From Ascoidea asiatica (Eukaryota > Ascomycota > Saccharomycetes > Ascoideales > Ascoideaceae): a stretch of DNA of 64,000 nt. Position numbers and translations under genes: made by a program. Within the stretch, counting starts at the first letter, position 1. Each line of letters opens with the position of its first letter. Under the pieces are notes generated by a model. That model had not been told where the DNA came from. It ran no database searches and saw only the letters and a program-made list of their open reading frames with translations. This document shows positions 10,142 to 22,983 of this stretch, piece after piece. The stretch covers positions 662,877 to 726,876 of the forward strand of contig BCKQ01000001.1 in assembly GCA_001600695.1 (NCBI GenBank). Direction: 5' to 3'.

Positions 10142-12610
10142 ATGTGTGGAATTTTATTTGGATGGAGTCAAGAGAAAGAATATCAAGAAGATCAAGATCA
10201 ATTAAATGAGACTGTAGATTTTGTGGAACTAAAAGAAGAAAATGCAATCGCAGAATTAATAAATCAAGATTTAAAACAAGATTTGAAACAAGATGCACTA
10301 AAACCTGTAAAATGCGATGAATGCGATTTAATCTTAAATAAATTTGACCTGGTCAATGATAATAAAGGCAAATTAACCACTTATGATCATATATTCAATT
10401 CCCTAATTCCCAGGATTCTCTCTAGAGGGCCTAATTATGCCTCTTTACTATCAATATCAAATGAATCATCGAACATGAACTTCTTTTCCTCTGTTTTGTC
10501 TTTAAGGACCCCATTTACCAAGCAGGCATTGCATAATGACTATTTCATTCTTCAGTTTAATGGGGAGTTATATAATCAAGAATTGCTTTCGGATATTTCA
10601 AACAGAAATGATACAAATTATTTTATGTCAGAACTATCAAAAATTCCAAAAATGTTTTTTGTTGAAAACAATATAGACAATGGAGATAATCTTAAAAATT
10701 CGAACTTTATAATATCATATGAAAAAAAAATATTGAAAGTTATTTCAAGCATGAATGGAGAATTTGCCTATAATATTTATGATAAAGTTAATAACAAGCT
10801 ATATTTCGGGAAGGACTCAATAGGTAAAAGGTCGTTGATGTTTTCAAGAAATGTTGAAAAAAAGAAAATTTATCTATCATCATTACCACCTATTTGTAAA
10901 TGTCGAGTTGATACTAGTTTTAATTGGGAAGATTGTAAAAATAATATAATATACTCAATTAATTTATCTAATTTAAAAATCTCGGAATTTCCTTTAAATG
11001 AATCCATTAGTAAATCGGATTTCATAAACACCATATTGGAAAAAAACTATAATAATGAACAACATTTAGTCCCCTTAATAGAAAAGTTCAAAAATTTGTT
11101 AAAAAAGTCTACGATTGAAAGAATCACTACAATAAAACCTTTTGATCGAATAACTAAAAGCTCTTCCTCATACTCCCCTCCTTTAAGTTTATTACTGAAT
11201 GAATTGTATCAAAATTCAAATACAATTTCAAATTTCAAAGAAGAAAGTGAAACAGAAAGTTCTTTATTTTCAATTTTATTTTCTGGAGGAATTGATTGTA
11301 CTTTATTAGCCGCAATATGTGCAGAAATATTAATATTGAGTAATTCGCAAAAAAAAAAGAAACTTTCAATTGATCTATTGAATGTATCATTTGATAATCC
11401 TAGAACGGGAAAGTCAGCTAAGTCAGCTCCTGATAGATTATTGGCATTGAATTCATGGTTCAATTTAAATAAACGTTATTCAAACGTTGAAAGTCATTTT
11501 CAATTTAATTTAATAGAAATAGATATATCTTATGATGAGTATTTGCAAGGTAAGAAAAGAGTTTTGAAATTAATTTGGCCAGAGCAAACTGAAATGGATT
11601 TAAGTATTAGTATTGCTTTTTTTTTTGCTAGTCGAGGCTATGGAAACAAAGTTATCAGTAGTTCTAATAGTAATTATGATTATAATGAAGATGAAAATAA
11701 AAAACCTGATTTTTCAGCTTTTGAAAGAGAATACAATTATAGATCAGATTGCAAAGTCCTTTTAAGTGGTTTGGGTGCTGATGAGCTATTTGGTGGATAT
11801 TCACGGCACGAAGGTATGTTCAATGAATATTTTAAAGCATTCAGAAATTTAAACTCCATGAATATAAACTGTAGTAATCTTCAATATAAACCTACTAATA
11901 TCAAAGATTCTAATTTTAAGAATAATGAAACGAATACAACTACTATTACTGATTTTGATAAATTAATTCCTGAATCGATTTTTGAAATTAGTTCCTTAGA
12001 TGAAACAAGAAATAGTAAAGTCTCTAAGAACAAGCTTGTGCGCAATGGTATTCCTAATGGTAATAAACAAATTCTAAATGAGATATTGCACAAAAATTAT
12101 CAAGATCTTTCCGGTGAATTGTTGATGGATATTTCTAGAATTTGGAAGAGAAATTTGTGCCGAGATGATAAGGTTATCTGTTCTTGGGGGAAAGAATTAC
12201 GATATCCATATTTGAGTGACGAAATAATTGAATTTGTTGTTCAAGAGATTCCATTGAATTTTAAGGTGTGGATAGATTGGGACTTTGAAAATTATAATGA
12301 AAATATGAATGAAACTTGTAATGATTATGAAAAAAAGGCAAAGAATTTGGAAATTGATATGAAAAACAAACCTTCTACAAACTACCAAAAACAAAAAAAA
12401 AATGATAAAAAGATGGATAAAAAAAGAAAGAAGCAAAAAATAGCAACTCCAAAATTAATAAGAAAGTTTTTACTAAGAAAATTAGCTGTATATATGGGAC
12501 TTGAATTTGTCAGTGAAGAGCCAAAGAGAGCCATTCAATTTGGAGCAAAAAGCGCTAAAATGGAGGTCGGTGCTGGAAAGATTAAGGGAACCGATATTTT
12601 ATCAAGTTAA
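10142..12610 (+). CDS. Asparagine-synthetase-like glutamine amidotransferase (YML096W/ASNSD1 family)
   Basis: An 822-residue protein starting MCGILFG, so Cys2 is available as the class II glutamine amidotransferase nucleophile. The amidotransferase half continues with SRGPNYASL near residue 97, FNGELYN near 140 and GEFAYNIYD near 205. The synthetase half has the PP-loop LFSGGIDCT near residue 380 and the signature SGLGADELFGGYSRHEG near 545. The GADE(L)xGGYSRH form is characteristic of the ASNSD1/YML096W branch rather than true Asn1/Asn2. It is longer than the yeast homologue (about 525 residues) because of Asn/Lys-rich insertions, including a very basic stretch near residues 740-775. The biochemical role of this branch is not established. 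A CTG codon occurs at 10349-10351. Confidence 0.88.
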   Translation: MCGILFGWSQEKEYQEDQDQLNETVDFVELKEENAIAELINQDLKQDLKQDALKPVKCDECDLILNKFDLVNDNKGKLTTYDHIFNSLIPRILSRGPNYASLLSISNESSNMNFFSSVLSLRTPFTKQALHNDYFILQFNGELYNQELLSDISNRNDTNYFMSELSKIPKMFFVENNIDNGDNLKNSNFIISYEKKILKVISSMNGEFAYNIYDKVNNKLYFGKDSIGKRSLMFSRNVEKKKIYLSSLPPICKCRVDTSFNWEDCKNNIIYSINLSNLKISEFPLNESISKSDFINTILEKNYNNEQHLVPLIEKFKNLLKKSTIERITTIKPFDRITKSSSSYSPPLSLLLNELYQNSNTISNFKEESETESSLFSILFSGGIDCTLLAAICAEILILSNSQKKKKLSIDLLNVSFDNPRTGKSAKSAPDRLLALNSWFNLNKRYSNVESHFQFNLIEIDISYDEYLQGKKRVLKLIWPEQTEMDLSISIAFFFASRGYGNKVISSSNSNYDYNEDENKKPDFSAFEREYNYRSDCKVLLSGLGADELFGGYSRHEGMFNEYFKAFRNLNSMNINCSNLQYKPTNIKDSNFKNNETNTTTITDFDKLIPESIFEISSLDETRNSKVSKNKLVRNGIPNGNKQILNEILHKNYQDLSGELLMDISRIWKRNLCRDDKVICSWGKELRYPYLSDEIIEFVVQEIPLNFKVWIDWDFENYNENMNETCNDYEKKAKNLEIDMKNKPSTNYQKQKKNDKKMDKKRKKQKIATPKLIRKFLLRKLAVYMGLEFVSEEPKRAIQFGAKSAKMEVGAGKIKGTDILSS

Positions 12611-15600
12611 GATTTTGCATAATCTTCAATTGCAACATTGTAGTAAGTATTTCATTGTTTAAATTAAATAGTGTTTTTTGTATAAACTTTTTGTCTTAAA
12701 TGCATAAGCATTAAACTTATTCAAGTTTTGATCCATTCTTTCCAAAAAAAAAAAAAAAAAAAGCAAAACTAGTTGCTGGAGTTTTTTAAAAAATAAGTTC
12801 TCTCTAACTTCAATAAATACTCAAATTAGTATTTGTGTAAGGTATGCCACTTTTATTTCTTTAATCTCATTAAATAATCAAATACATTACCAATTGAAAA
12901 CAATTGGCTCTTGATTTTTAGTTGGTTAGTCTAAGCAACAGCTGACTGAATGGTTGCATCGCATTGCATATTTTGGTTAAACCGTTAAGTACTTTACAAA
13001 GTCTAATTGTAGGTGAATTTTCTGGCATGCAGCTGATTACACGTAAGTTGTTGTTGGCAAGTATTTGTGGCTTATAAACAAAACCGCATTACCCGCATTT
13101 CCCGGCAATAACAACTTGTTTTTTTACTTGCACAAACACAACTTGCAAACCTTAGATTTTTCTAGTGCAATGTGTAAAAAAATAGTCCTATTGTAGCGAT
13201 TATTCTATGGGTGTTTTATTTCTCGAAATCAAAAGTGATGTTAAGTGTTATTAACCCACTCAAAAACAACGTTGAGACGAACTCAAGTTTGACAAAAAAA
13301 AATATAATTTACAGATATTCTTATAACTGTCAACAACAATTAGTGAGATATCTACCTCAACTTGTTAAGCTTTCAAAAACATTCAGGATATTTATTGTTG
13401 TTTTTATTTGGCTTTGAAAAATCGGAAAAGATTCGGAAAAATAGTTGGTACGATTAAGAAACAAGTCTGATTTAAATTAAAACACTTTAATTGGTGTCAG
13501 TTCCATTAAAAATCAGAAACAAGCAACTTAGAAAATAAGAAATTGTTGTTTAAATGAAGGGAAAACTTTTTATAGCATTCAATAAAAATAAATCCAAAAA
13601 TCCACTAATGAGATATGCTACATAAGCCACTAATACTTGATAAAATACTTCCGGTATTTTTTATGGTAGAAAAAGAGTCAATTTTGACAGTTAAAAAAGA
13701 AAACCTCAAAATAGAATAACACGTTTATAAAACAAGTTCAAAGATTGAATTGAAACAATACTTTCATTATCAAAACACTTTCAAAAAATGGTTGTTCTCA
13801 TGTTGCGATTGCAAAATCGTTTTTGTTTCTTTTCATTTAATAAATTATGCCATGGATAAAATTTTTCTTACAGGGGATAATTCAAATTCTGTTCATCAAT
13901 AGTATTAGTTTGTCTAGGAGTAGAAAAAAATGTCAGTTCAGCAAATACTAACTTTGAAACCTGAAAGGCTTTATTAAAAAACCCAGCAAGTTATAAAGTG
14001 TTATTGATTTGAAATTCTATGTGAGCGATGAAGAAACTTACCAGTAATTAAGATGGTTCTAATGAGTAACCCTTTAAAAGATACATATTATGTGCTTCCT
14101 TGGGGTGAAAAAATTAATAAAATATCAGAATAAAAAGTGTTTGCCGTTAGGACTTTGAAGGAATAATAAAATCAATGCTTACAGATTATTGACTTTATTT
14201 ACCTTTTGATAACAAATATACTAAATTTGAAACACTTTTATTTCAAATATTTTCAGCTACTAAATCTTCAAAATTGCTGAATTAATAAAAATTATATAAA
14301 ATAACTATTTATTGAAAAGCTTTAAAAAGGGCTTCTAGAATCCAAATTTAGACTATTTAAAACATAACTTCCTAAATATTTTATTATTAATATTTTAAGA
14401 GTGTTAAATGATGATTACTGAAAAAAATTCATATTTCAATCAACGGTTTATTTAGACTGTTATTTTTATTTGAAAAATATAAATTATTTTAGTATTAACA
14501 AAAACTCATAATCAAATTTTTAAAAATTTTTCAGATTAGATATATTTTAAATCATTTACGAAATATTGAGGATTTTTATTATAAAAATGGTTTTCAAAAA
14601 TTGGTTGAATTTAATTTCAATGTTTGGAATTTGATAACTTTAACTTGATGAAAATACAATGAAAAATATTGATAAAAGTATTGTCTTTGAGAAAACAAAA
14701 CAATTTTCTGTAATAATAATGATAAAAATGATCAGTTATTCATGATTAAAACAATGATGAAAAATTAATTTTTAACAAAGAGTTTTCTTGAATTTTTGAA
14801 AAAACTAATTCACATTAACATAAAAGTAACATTGAATTGTAATAGAAAATCTTTTTGATTCAAATGTAAAGTATGTGTAATCTTTATGTTTTCAAAAAAC
14901 TTTTTGAATTTTTTTTTCAACATGCGAGTATGTGAAGATTTATATCAAATTTATCTTAACAACTTTTTTTTTAATAAATTTCCGAATATTTTAGTAAAGA
15001 TATGTTAAAAGATCTTTTTATTAATAGATAAACATATTTCAGAGAAAAAAATAAGTTTTCTTTGAAAGTATTTATTCTTATTATTTTGTTAGGGCATTTC
15101 AGTAGCTTTAATAATTCAAAAAAATGATACATACATTTTTGTCGCTAATAAAATATCAAAAAATGGAATTAAAATTCCGAAAAATAATTTTTAGTTTTTA
15201 ATTGGATATGCAGAGGAACGTTAAATAAAACGGTGTGTATTTCTGCATTTTAAATTAGGCAGCTTTGAAATTAATTAAGTTTGAGTCAACAATTTAAATT
15301 AAATTGAAAATAAAACTAAAAATTATATTTGAATTTTAATTGGGTGTATTTTATTAATTCGAAAAATATAATGTACTGTAGTGGAGAAATGTTAGTTGAC
15401 GAATAAAATTTTGATATTAGAAATCAGAAAAAAATCAAAAATATATTATCATTTGTATAAAATCTAGAATTTTACCTCGATTTCGAAGTCAATAAATAAT
15501 TAATTAAGGAATAAGATAATAAAAAACTGATAAAAAAATACTAAGAATTGTAATTTATAAAATGGTTGCATGATTTTATCTAGAATTTTATTTATTTCAT

Positions 15601-18600
15601 TATGAAGATAAAATTCTTATAACTTTCAATGATTCAATTCAGTCAAAATGATTAACCATTACTAATACTATTTGAATCAAAAATAATAAACAAATAAAGA
15701 TAACAAATTAATTTATCCAAATCAGTATAAAAAAAAGTTCATAATTCTTATCATCTTGTTAATAAACTGTTAGTAAAGTTCCAGAAGGCATAGTAAAATT
15801 TTATTTAATCCATCTTGGCTAATGCCACGCCAAGAACTATTTTATTAAGATATCAAATTTCAGATATGGATTATTTTACTGGAAAATATAACAAAAAACT
15901 GTTGCAAAAAAAATCTATGCATGCTTTAGTAGTATACAGTAATAGCACTCCTATTTATATGAAAATAACAGCAGAATATCAAACATTTTGGTTAGGAAAA
16001 ACCCTATTTTTCCTGATACTAAAGTAAAATCACACGGTCTTTACTTTAACTATTCACGTGAAACCCAATATTTTTTGCAATCAGAGATTTTAATTTTTCT
16101 TTTGATTGAAGAGGTTTTTGTGCTCGTTTTGTGGTGATGCAAAAGTAGCGTGACTGAAGTGTCCATACTTTTCCGTTGCAGAGAAACGTGGGTAAACACT
16201 CTTTCCTGCCGATATTTTGTCTCAGAGGCTTTAAAATATAATTGACTGTATTTTAGTTTTGTAAGATAAAAAAAAAAAATGAATACTTTTTGAAAAAGTT
16301 CAAAAACTTTCAACTGCAAATCCATAAAATGGTTTCAAGTCTGAATACGCCTTTAATAAAACAAAATGTTTTACTGTAGTACAGTATGTTATAATTTTTT
16401 CATTTTTTAAAAAACGTGATTTTACTATGCACTAATCTCGAATTAAATAAATGATATGTTGCAGAGGTTAGTAAGAAATTTTGAATATTCAGTAATAACA
16501 ATGAAATATATTGGAAAAAGACATATTGTTCCCATATGCATGTTTTCATTCCATTGAAATAGGAGAATGATTTGCGTATGAAACAATAATTCAAAAAAAA
16601 GACATGAAAACCAAATAAAAACCAAAGCAATGAAGACATGATGAAAACTTTGGATGAAAACGCAAAAGAAAAAAAAATCTTTTGGGGAGTTTTTTTATAG
16701 TGGGTAAAGTCTTCTTTAAATAAGTAGTCTATTTGAAACTTTAGATATCATAGGAGTCATGTGCTTTCTGCACAATGAATACTTAAACGGGGCAGTTCTT
16801 TTAATCAAAAATTGTATCAGTTTCATTCTAATTCATTAAATTCAGGGCTCACTTGAAATTCGATCAAATATTTCGATACGAAATTAAGGATCATATTAAA
16901 TGAACAGGCTGTGTTACGAGTTAGGATAGTAATCTTTGAATCAAATTTTTCATTTTATAGGAATCCTAAATTCAATATTATATTATGTTGTTGTTTAACT
17001 ATTTTCCTAATGTTATTAGTAAATAAAATGTGAATATCATAGCCCTTTACTTAGCAAAACTTTTTAAAATCAAAATAATAATTCAAATTATTTTTTGATT
17101 CAAATTGTTGTGAACATAACTCTGAAATCATACCATTTCAAGCCGTTTCATAGCTTCTTCTTATCAGAGTTGCCAAGAAACTCGAAGGATAGAACCTTTT
17201 GATCCATACCGAGTATTAATACGTAATAGCAATACTGTAGAAAAAGAAAAAGAAGTAGAAATAGCAGTAATTAAGGGAGAATCGCTCGGCTATGAAAAAA
17301 TGAAACTAGAGTGGAGTATGGAATGGCAATGGAAAATGGCTACAATTGTACAGACTTACGAACTTTTCTGTGGAAATAACCAATAAAAAAGTTGGCTATG
17401 TTTAGGTTTAACATTATTATTAACATTACTATCAGTACCCATATTAACGTTAACATTAACGTTAATTAAAATGTATGCAGTTAGTTTCTGTAATATTCTG
17501 GTGGCAGTGTAGAAATAATGCCGAAGGTAGCTTAAAACGCAAGGTTATTCTGAACACAGCGTTCAAATTAAGTTGCCAGCCCCGAATATTTAGAATTATT
17601 TTAACTATTTTTGAATATTTTTAAAAAATGAAAGCGCGTTGATGTTTGTGCTCAGATTTTGTATTCGGCTGAAATTACGTAATAATTAACTAACGCCACA
17701 AATACACTTATTTTGTGTATTTTTCTTTACAGTTGAATATCTCAGTACCAGAAGTATTGCTTAAGTAATAATAATAATAATAACAATAACAATAACAATT
17801 ATTTAAATAATATTAGAATTGGCTCTCATAATATAATTTGTACCTTTGAACCAGAGGAATTCGTTAGATAACATTTTAATATTTATTAAAAAATACTGTA
17901 TGATGGTACTCGTTCAGTGTACTTTTATACTTGAATTTTCTATATTCTAGTAATAATATCCTTTTAAAACAGTCAAATCAAAAAGAATTAAAAATAGCAA
18001 AAAGAAAATATTATTCTTTATTCTTCATTCTTTTTATTCATATCTTCATTTTCTATTTTATTCGGTTTTAAACCAACAACAACTTTGAATTCCATTAATT
18101 GTTAAAGATTAAGCCATGCTTAAATATTATAGATGAAAAAAAAATTGAGGAATTTATCATTGCTTGAAAAGAAGATAAATACCCATTGATTTTCTTCCTT
18201 TTTTGAAGTATTATTGCTTTTGAATGTGATTTACATATCTTTATATTCTAAATAGTTTTTTATTCAAATATTGCTTTTTCTATCGTTATTGTAATTGCTA
18301 TTGCTACTCTTGTTGCTGTTGCTATTACAAACTTTTCCTTTAGTTTTCATATTTTTAATATCACCTATTCGTTTTTACTTCCACTTATTCAATCCATAAT
18401 TAACTTTTTAATTCTTATTTTACTTTAATTCAAAACTGTCTATCAATCATAAATAGTTTAAATTAAATTAACTTTTTTTTGAATAAAAAGATTATCATAA
18501 AAACATACAATTATAAAATTGTAAACTCTGCTGTTTTTTTTTCTCTGGAATAGTCTCATCACTCATAAATCACCAATCATCAATCATCAATCACTAACCA

Positions 18601-19417
18601 TCAATATTGACAATAAATAACTACCAAATACACTCTGTTTAGTTGTTTTCTGTCTGTTCAAATCCTTTTATATCCTCTTTAATCCTATTAAATCCTCTTA
18701 AAACCTTTGTGCTTTCTCCAAGTTCAAATTTGCCGTATTTTCACATAAACTTTCCGTCTGCTGCACCTTGCTGTACATCCAGAATAAAGTTTCAAGGCCT
18801 TTTTTAATCTGCATTTGGATTTTCAGCCAAGTATTAAGCAATTGCTATTAGGAATATCTATCAATTTCACTAAAGTTCTTACCTTTTAACTGTTATCTTC
18901 ATATATTTCATTTAAAATCAAAATATTCTAATTACATTATATTTAAAGGACTTGCTTTTCCCTCATTTCCATATTTATTCAAATTCTTTTTTTTTTATTA
19001 CTTTTACTAAATTTTTATTTCATTTATTAATTATTATCAAAAAAGAATTATTTGATTCAAATCATCTAAAAAAAATTAGTTATATATACATTAAAATACT
19101 AATTATATCTAGTATTTGAATATATTAATATCATTATTAATAATAATAATAATAATAAAAAAATAATAATCAAAATAATAGATTATTAGAATAATAAATC
19201 ATATAAATAATACTTTAAACAACTAATTATAAAAGTTGTTCTCTTAATTAAAAGAAAAAGGTTATTTAAATATCAAATCCTATATTCCTCTTTCCTCATT
19301 ATAATCATTATATTATAGTGATATATTTCCTATAATAGTTTAATATTAACTAAATTATAAAAAATTCAAACTATTTCAAAAATTAATTTAAAAAAAAAAT
19401 ATAATAATATAATCAAA
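12611..19417. other. Gene-poor 6.8 kb region
   Basis: I see no convincing coding region, RNA gene or transposon. Frames here are under 100 codons, without recognisable motifs and often without good starts. Features seen: an A run near 12748-12764, a CACGTG at 16057-16062, an RTTAAC hexamer array at 17443-17466, an AAC-type microsatellite near 17767-17800, and long pyrimidine-rich DNA approaching the permease start (18000-19000). The sequence is less repetitive than the coding regions. It could be degraded old sequence, a long regulatory region, a replication origin or a centromere; nothing decides between these. Confidence 0.45.
17443..17466. repeat. RTTAAC hexamer array (copy 1)
   Basis: Four consecutive hexamers ATTAAC, GTTAAC, ATTAAC, GTTAAT are read directly, forming overlapping palindromes. 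A related array lies at 61451-61474 in the other gene-poor region. Confidence 0.7.
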
Positions 19418-21091
19418 ATGGCTTTATCTGAAAAAGAGTCCCCAATAGTGGAGACTCAAGATATTGAGTCTGGTACAAAACATCTTGCTTATTTAGAAGA
19501 TGGTAAAAAATTAAAAAAAGATTTAAAAGCAAGACATATTACTATGATTGCAATTGGTGGTGCTCTTGGTACTGGTTTAATTATTGGTACAGGTAGTGCT
19601 TTAGCCGCTGCTGGTCCTGGTTCAATTTTTATTGCATATTTATTTGTTGGTGTTTTAGTTTATAATGTTATGTGTGCTTTAGGTGAAATGGCTTGTTATA
19701 TTCCATTACCTGACGGATTTACCGGTTATGCAACAAGATATGTTGATCCTGCTTTAGGTTTTTCATTTGGTTGGTGTTATACAATTAAATATCTTTTAGT
19801 TTGTCCAAATCAATTAACTGCTGCTGCTTTAGTTTTACAATATTGGGTTGATAGAGATAAGGTTAATCCAGGTGTTTGGATTACCATTTTTTTAGTCTGT
19901 ATAACTTTAATTAATTCTTTTGGTGTTGGTAAATTTGGTGAAATTGAATTTTGGTTATCTGTTATAAAAGTTTTAACATGTCTTGGTTTAATTTTATTTT
20001 TATTTATTATTATGCTTGGTGGTGGTCCAAATCATGATAGACTTGGTTTTAGATATTGGAAAGATCCAGGTGCTTTTAAACCATATTCTGGTATTGATGG
20101 TTCAAAAGGTAAATTTGTTGGTTTTGTTTCTGTTTTAGTTACTGCAGTTTTTGCTTTCTTAGGTACTGAATTAGTTGGTGTAACTTTTGGTGAAGCAAGA
20201 AATATCAAAGCAATTCCAAAAGCTATTAAATTAACATTTTGGCGTATTGCATTATTTTATTGGTTAAATGTTTTATTATTAGGATGTTGTGTTGCATATA
20301 ATGATAAAAATTTAGCATTTGCAAATAAACAATCAAATTCTGCTGCTGCATCTCCTTTTGTCGTCGCAGCTGTTACTGCTGGTGTTAGTGGATTACCTGA
20401 TCTTATTAATGCATGTATTTTAGTTTTCATCTTTTCTGCAGCCAATTCTGATTTATATCTTTCATCACGTTCATTATATGGTTTAGCAGTTAATGGTCAA
20501 GCCCCAAAAATTTTTGCAAAAACAAATAGATTTGGTGTTCCATATTTTGCATTATCTGTTGGATGTTTATTTTCTTTATTAGCTTATATGAATTGTGTTG
20601 ATGATTCTAAAAAGATTTTCAATTATTTTGTTTCTGTTGTTTCTATGTTTGGTTTATTTGCATGGATTACAATTGTTGTTTGTCATATATTTTTCATGAG
20701 AGCATTAAAAGCTCAAGGTATTGATAGAAATGGATTAATGTATAAAGCACCATTTCAACCATATGCTGATTATGTTTGTTTATTTTTCACAATTTTAGTT
20801 GCATTTATTAAAAATTTTACAGTATTTTTATTCGGTAAATTTGATTATAAAACTTTTATTACAGGTTATATTGGTATTCCAGTTTATTTAATTTGTATAT
20901 TTGGTTATAAATTTATTATGAAATCTAAAAGAGTTTTACCAGAAGAAGCAGATTTACAAACTTATAGAGATGTTGTATTGGCAGAAGAAGAAGAATATGA
21001 AAGAGAATTAGAAGAAAAGAAGAAACTAAGAGATTCTGGTAAAAAAGATATGGGATGGTATTATGATACATTCCTTGCATGGTTATTTTAA
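19418..21091 (+). CDS. DIP5: Dip5-type dicarboxylic amino-acid permease
   Basis: A 557-residue amino-acid/polyamine/organocation transporter of the yeast YAT family with about twelve membrane segments. The first segment carries MIAIGGALGTGLIIGTG. Further Dip5-like stretches are YVDPALGFSFGW, NPGVWITIFLV, IIMLGGGPNHDRLGFRYW and the late FDYKTFITGYIGIPVY. These match S. cerevisiae Dip5, which takes up glutamate and aspartate at the plasma membrane. The cytosolic N-tail is short (about 35 residues) and the C-tail is charged (EEEEYERELEEKKK), ending GWYYDTFLAWLF, like Dip5. I saw no CTG codon among its codons and little low complexity, as expected of a well-expressed gene. A long AT/pyrimidine-rich leader precedes it. 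Confidence 0.95.
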   Translation: MALSEKESPIVETQDIESGTKHLAYLEDGKKLKKDLKARHITMIAIGGALGTGLIIGTGSALAAAGPGSIFIAYLFVGVLVYNVMCALGEMACYIPLPDGFTGYATRYVDPALGFSFGWCYTIKYLLVCPNQLTAAALVLQYWVDRDKVNPGVWITIFLVCITLINSFGVGKFGEIEFWLSVIKVLTCLGLILFLFIIMLGGGPNHDRLGFRYWKDPGAFKPYSGIDGSKGKFVGFVSVLVTAVFAFLGTELVGVTFGEARNIKAIPKAIKLTFWRIALFYWLNVLLLGCCVAYNDKNLAFANKQSNSAAASPFVVAAVTAGVSGLPDLINACILVFIFSAANSDLYLSSRSLYGLAVNGQAPKIFAKTNRFGVPYFALSVGCLFSLLAYMNCVDDSKKIFNYFVSVVSMFGLFAWITIVVCHIFFMRALKAQGIDRNGLMYKAPFQPYADYVCLFFTILVAFIKNFTVFLFGKFDYKTFITGYIGIPVYLICIFGYKFIMKSKRVLPEEADLQTYRDVVLAEEEEYERELEEKKKLRDSGKKDMGWYYDTFLAWLF

Positions 21092-22983
21092 ATTAATCAA
21101 ATACCTTTATTCAAGTTTTCAATTCTTAAAAATTTAATTATAATATAATAATAATAATGAAATTATCTTTCTTTTTTTTACTTTTAACATTAATTCCTCT
21201 CTCACACACACACTCTCTCTCTCTTTTGTTTCTCTTTGAAAATATTTTAATGAGTTTTTTATATGTTTTGTCTTTTATCTTTTTTTTTCTATCTGTTATT
21301 TTGTTTTATTTTAACTCATTTAGGTCTTTTGGTCTTTAAAGGTTTTCTTGAATTATTTTAATTTAAAGGTCAGTTAGTTAATTTTATTACAACTGATTTT
21401 GTATTCGTTTTTTGCATAGTATAAAGCATTTTATGTTATATTTTATTTAATAAAATTTTACTTCTAATTTCAATATTTATTAAATTTAATAAAGTTTATT
21501 GAATAAATGATATATGCAAATGTGCAGTAAATACAACTAGTAATAAATATTGTTTTCTCTTTTTTTTTTGATTTATCGCTTAAATGATAAGGCAATAATG
21601 TATTTTATAAAATATGAATACAAAAAAGTATTGACACTTTTTATTAAGGTAAATCTTATACTTTTACCCCGATCAAATTTTAGATGATTGAATTATTTCA
21701 ATTATTCCAATTCTTTGAGTTAATTAAAATATTTGAATTAATTGAATTACGAATAACTTTATGAAAACGCTATTTTGCTTTCTCATTTTCTTTAACTGTA
21801 AGTATTGAAATACTTTTTTTTTTTTAACAAAATTTTAGTTAAAGATTTTGAAATGTATTCTTGAATTACATTGTATGATAAATTCAATTAACTTTTCTTG
21901 GAAACATTGGCATCTAACTCAATTTATATCTAACATGTCAAGCAATTAATAAGAGAAGATAATTTTATTCTCATATTGAACAATTCAAAAATAATTAATC
22001 TATTGATATTTGAATTATTCGATTAATATTTAATAAACATTTCCATAATATTCTAATATAAGCTAATATAAGCAAATATAACTCCATGGTTGATAGGGCA
22101 TTACCGGAAAACCATCAGGTGACTTACCTCATTCAGAAATACTTTTCCGGAAACAAAAAAAAAAAAAAACAGGGTAACGTTTCTGCAGTAATCCTCTGAA
22201 TAATGCCATCGTATGACTCTGCAAACATCACCTGGCAGGCACGAAAAGACCCACATAAATGGTATGTTTTTTTCCACGGATAAGATTATCCACGGTCGTC
22301 GGAAAAACATTTTTGGCCGGGAGAGCACTCAGTCTCGGAGAAGAGCAACACAGCGGCAAGCGGAACAGCCGTTTTGTTGAATCACGTGGTTCTAACTCCA
22401 TCGGCTAAATAGGGCAGTCCCGCTACTGAAGCTCTGCAGTGGATTTGCTCAAATTCCTGGGTGTGGGCTCGAGGCAACCTTAAATATGTAGATAAACTAC
22501 AATTCTGCTCCAATATTACTGTTACTGCTACCTCTCAAAGCTATTCAGAGTGTATAATTACAATGGCAACTGCAATAAATAGCCATAACTATTGTAATAA
22601 CTATTACAATAACTGTAATTATAATTGTATTAATACATTACAATTCTCATGAAGAAATATAAACATATTGTTTGCTCATTGATTCAAAAAAAATATTCTC
22701 CCAATTTTGTATTTTATAATTATGAAACAATGATATCCTTTATATTTTTATGAAAACGCTGTAAATTATTTCTAAATTTTTTTAAAAGAAAAATCAAAAC
22801 TTTTAAACCTAAATTATATCAAAATCACATAATTTATTGTTATTACATTATTTACTTACTTAAGTAACCTAAAATAAATCAACTACTTAATTACCCCTTG
22901 GTAATTTGTATTTATTTTAAAACTACACTATTACAACTCCCATTACTGATAATATTACTTTTAGTAATAATAGTTTTATCATT
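21092..22983. promoter_or_regulatory. Intergenic region before the kinase gene, with a GC-richer island
   Basis: The first kilobase is AT-rich and holds the permease 3' end. At 22090-22460 the composition rises. Features there: TTCCGGAAA near 22144, an A run near 22155-22169, an imperfect inverted repeat CCACGGATAAG/ATTATCCACGG near 22275-22295, and CACGTG at 22383-22388. No convincing gene is seen; frames across the island are short. It is likely the kinase promoter, but a non-coding RNA is possible. Confidence 0.45.

Noticed and set aside
15815-16640. Several frames of 60-90 codons in the gene-poor region
   Set aside because: Composition looks random, strands overlap, and there are no domains; a TACTAAC-like site at about 16465 (minus) has no matching donor and coding exon.
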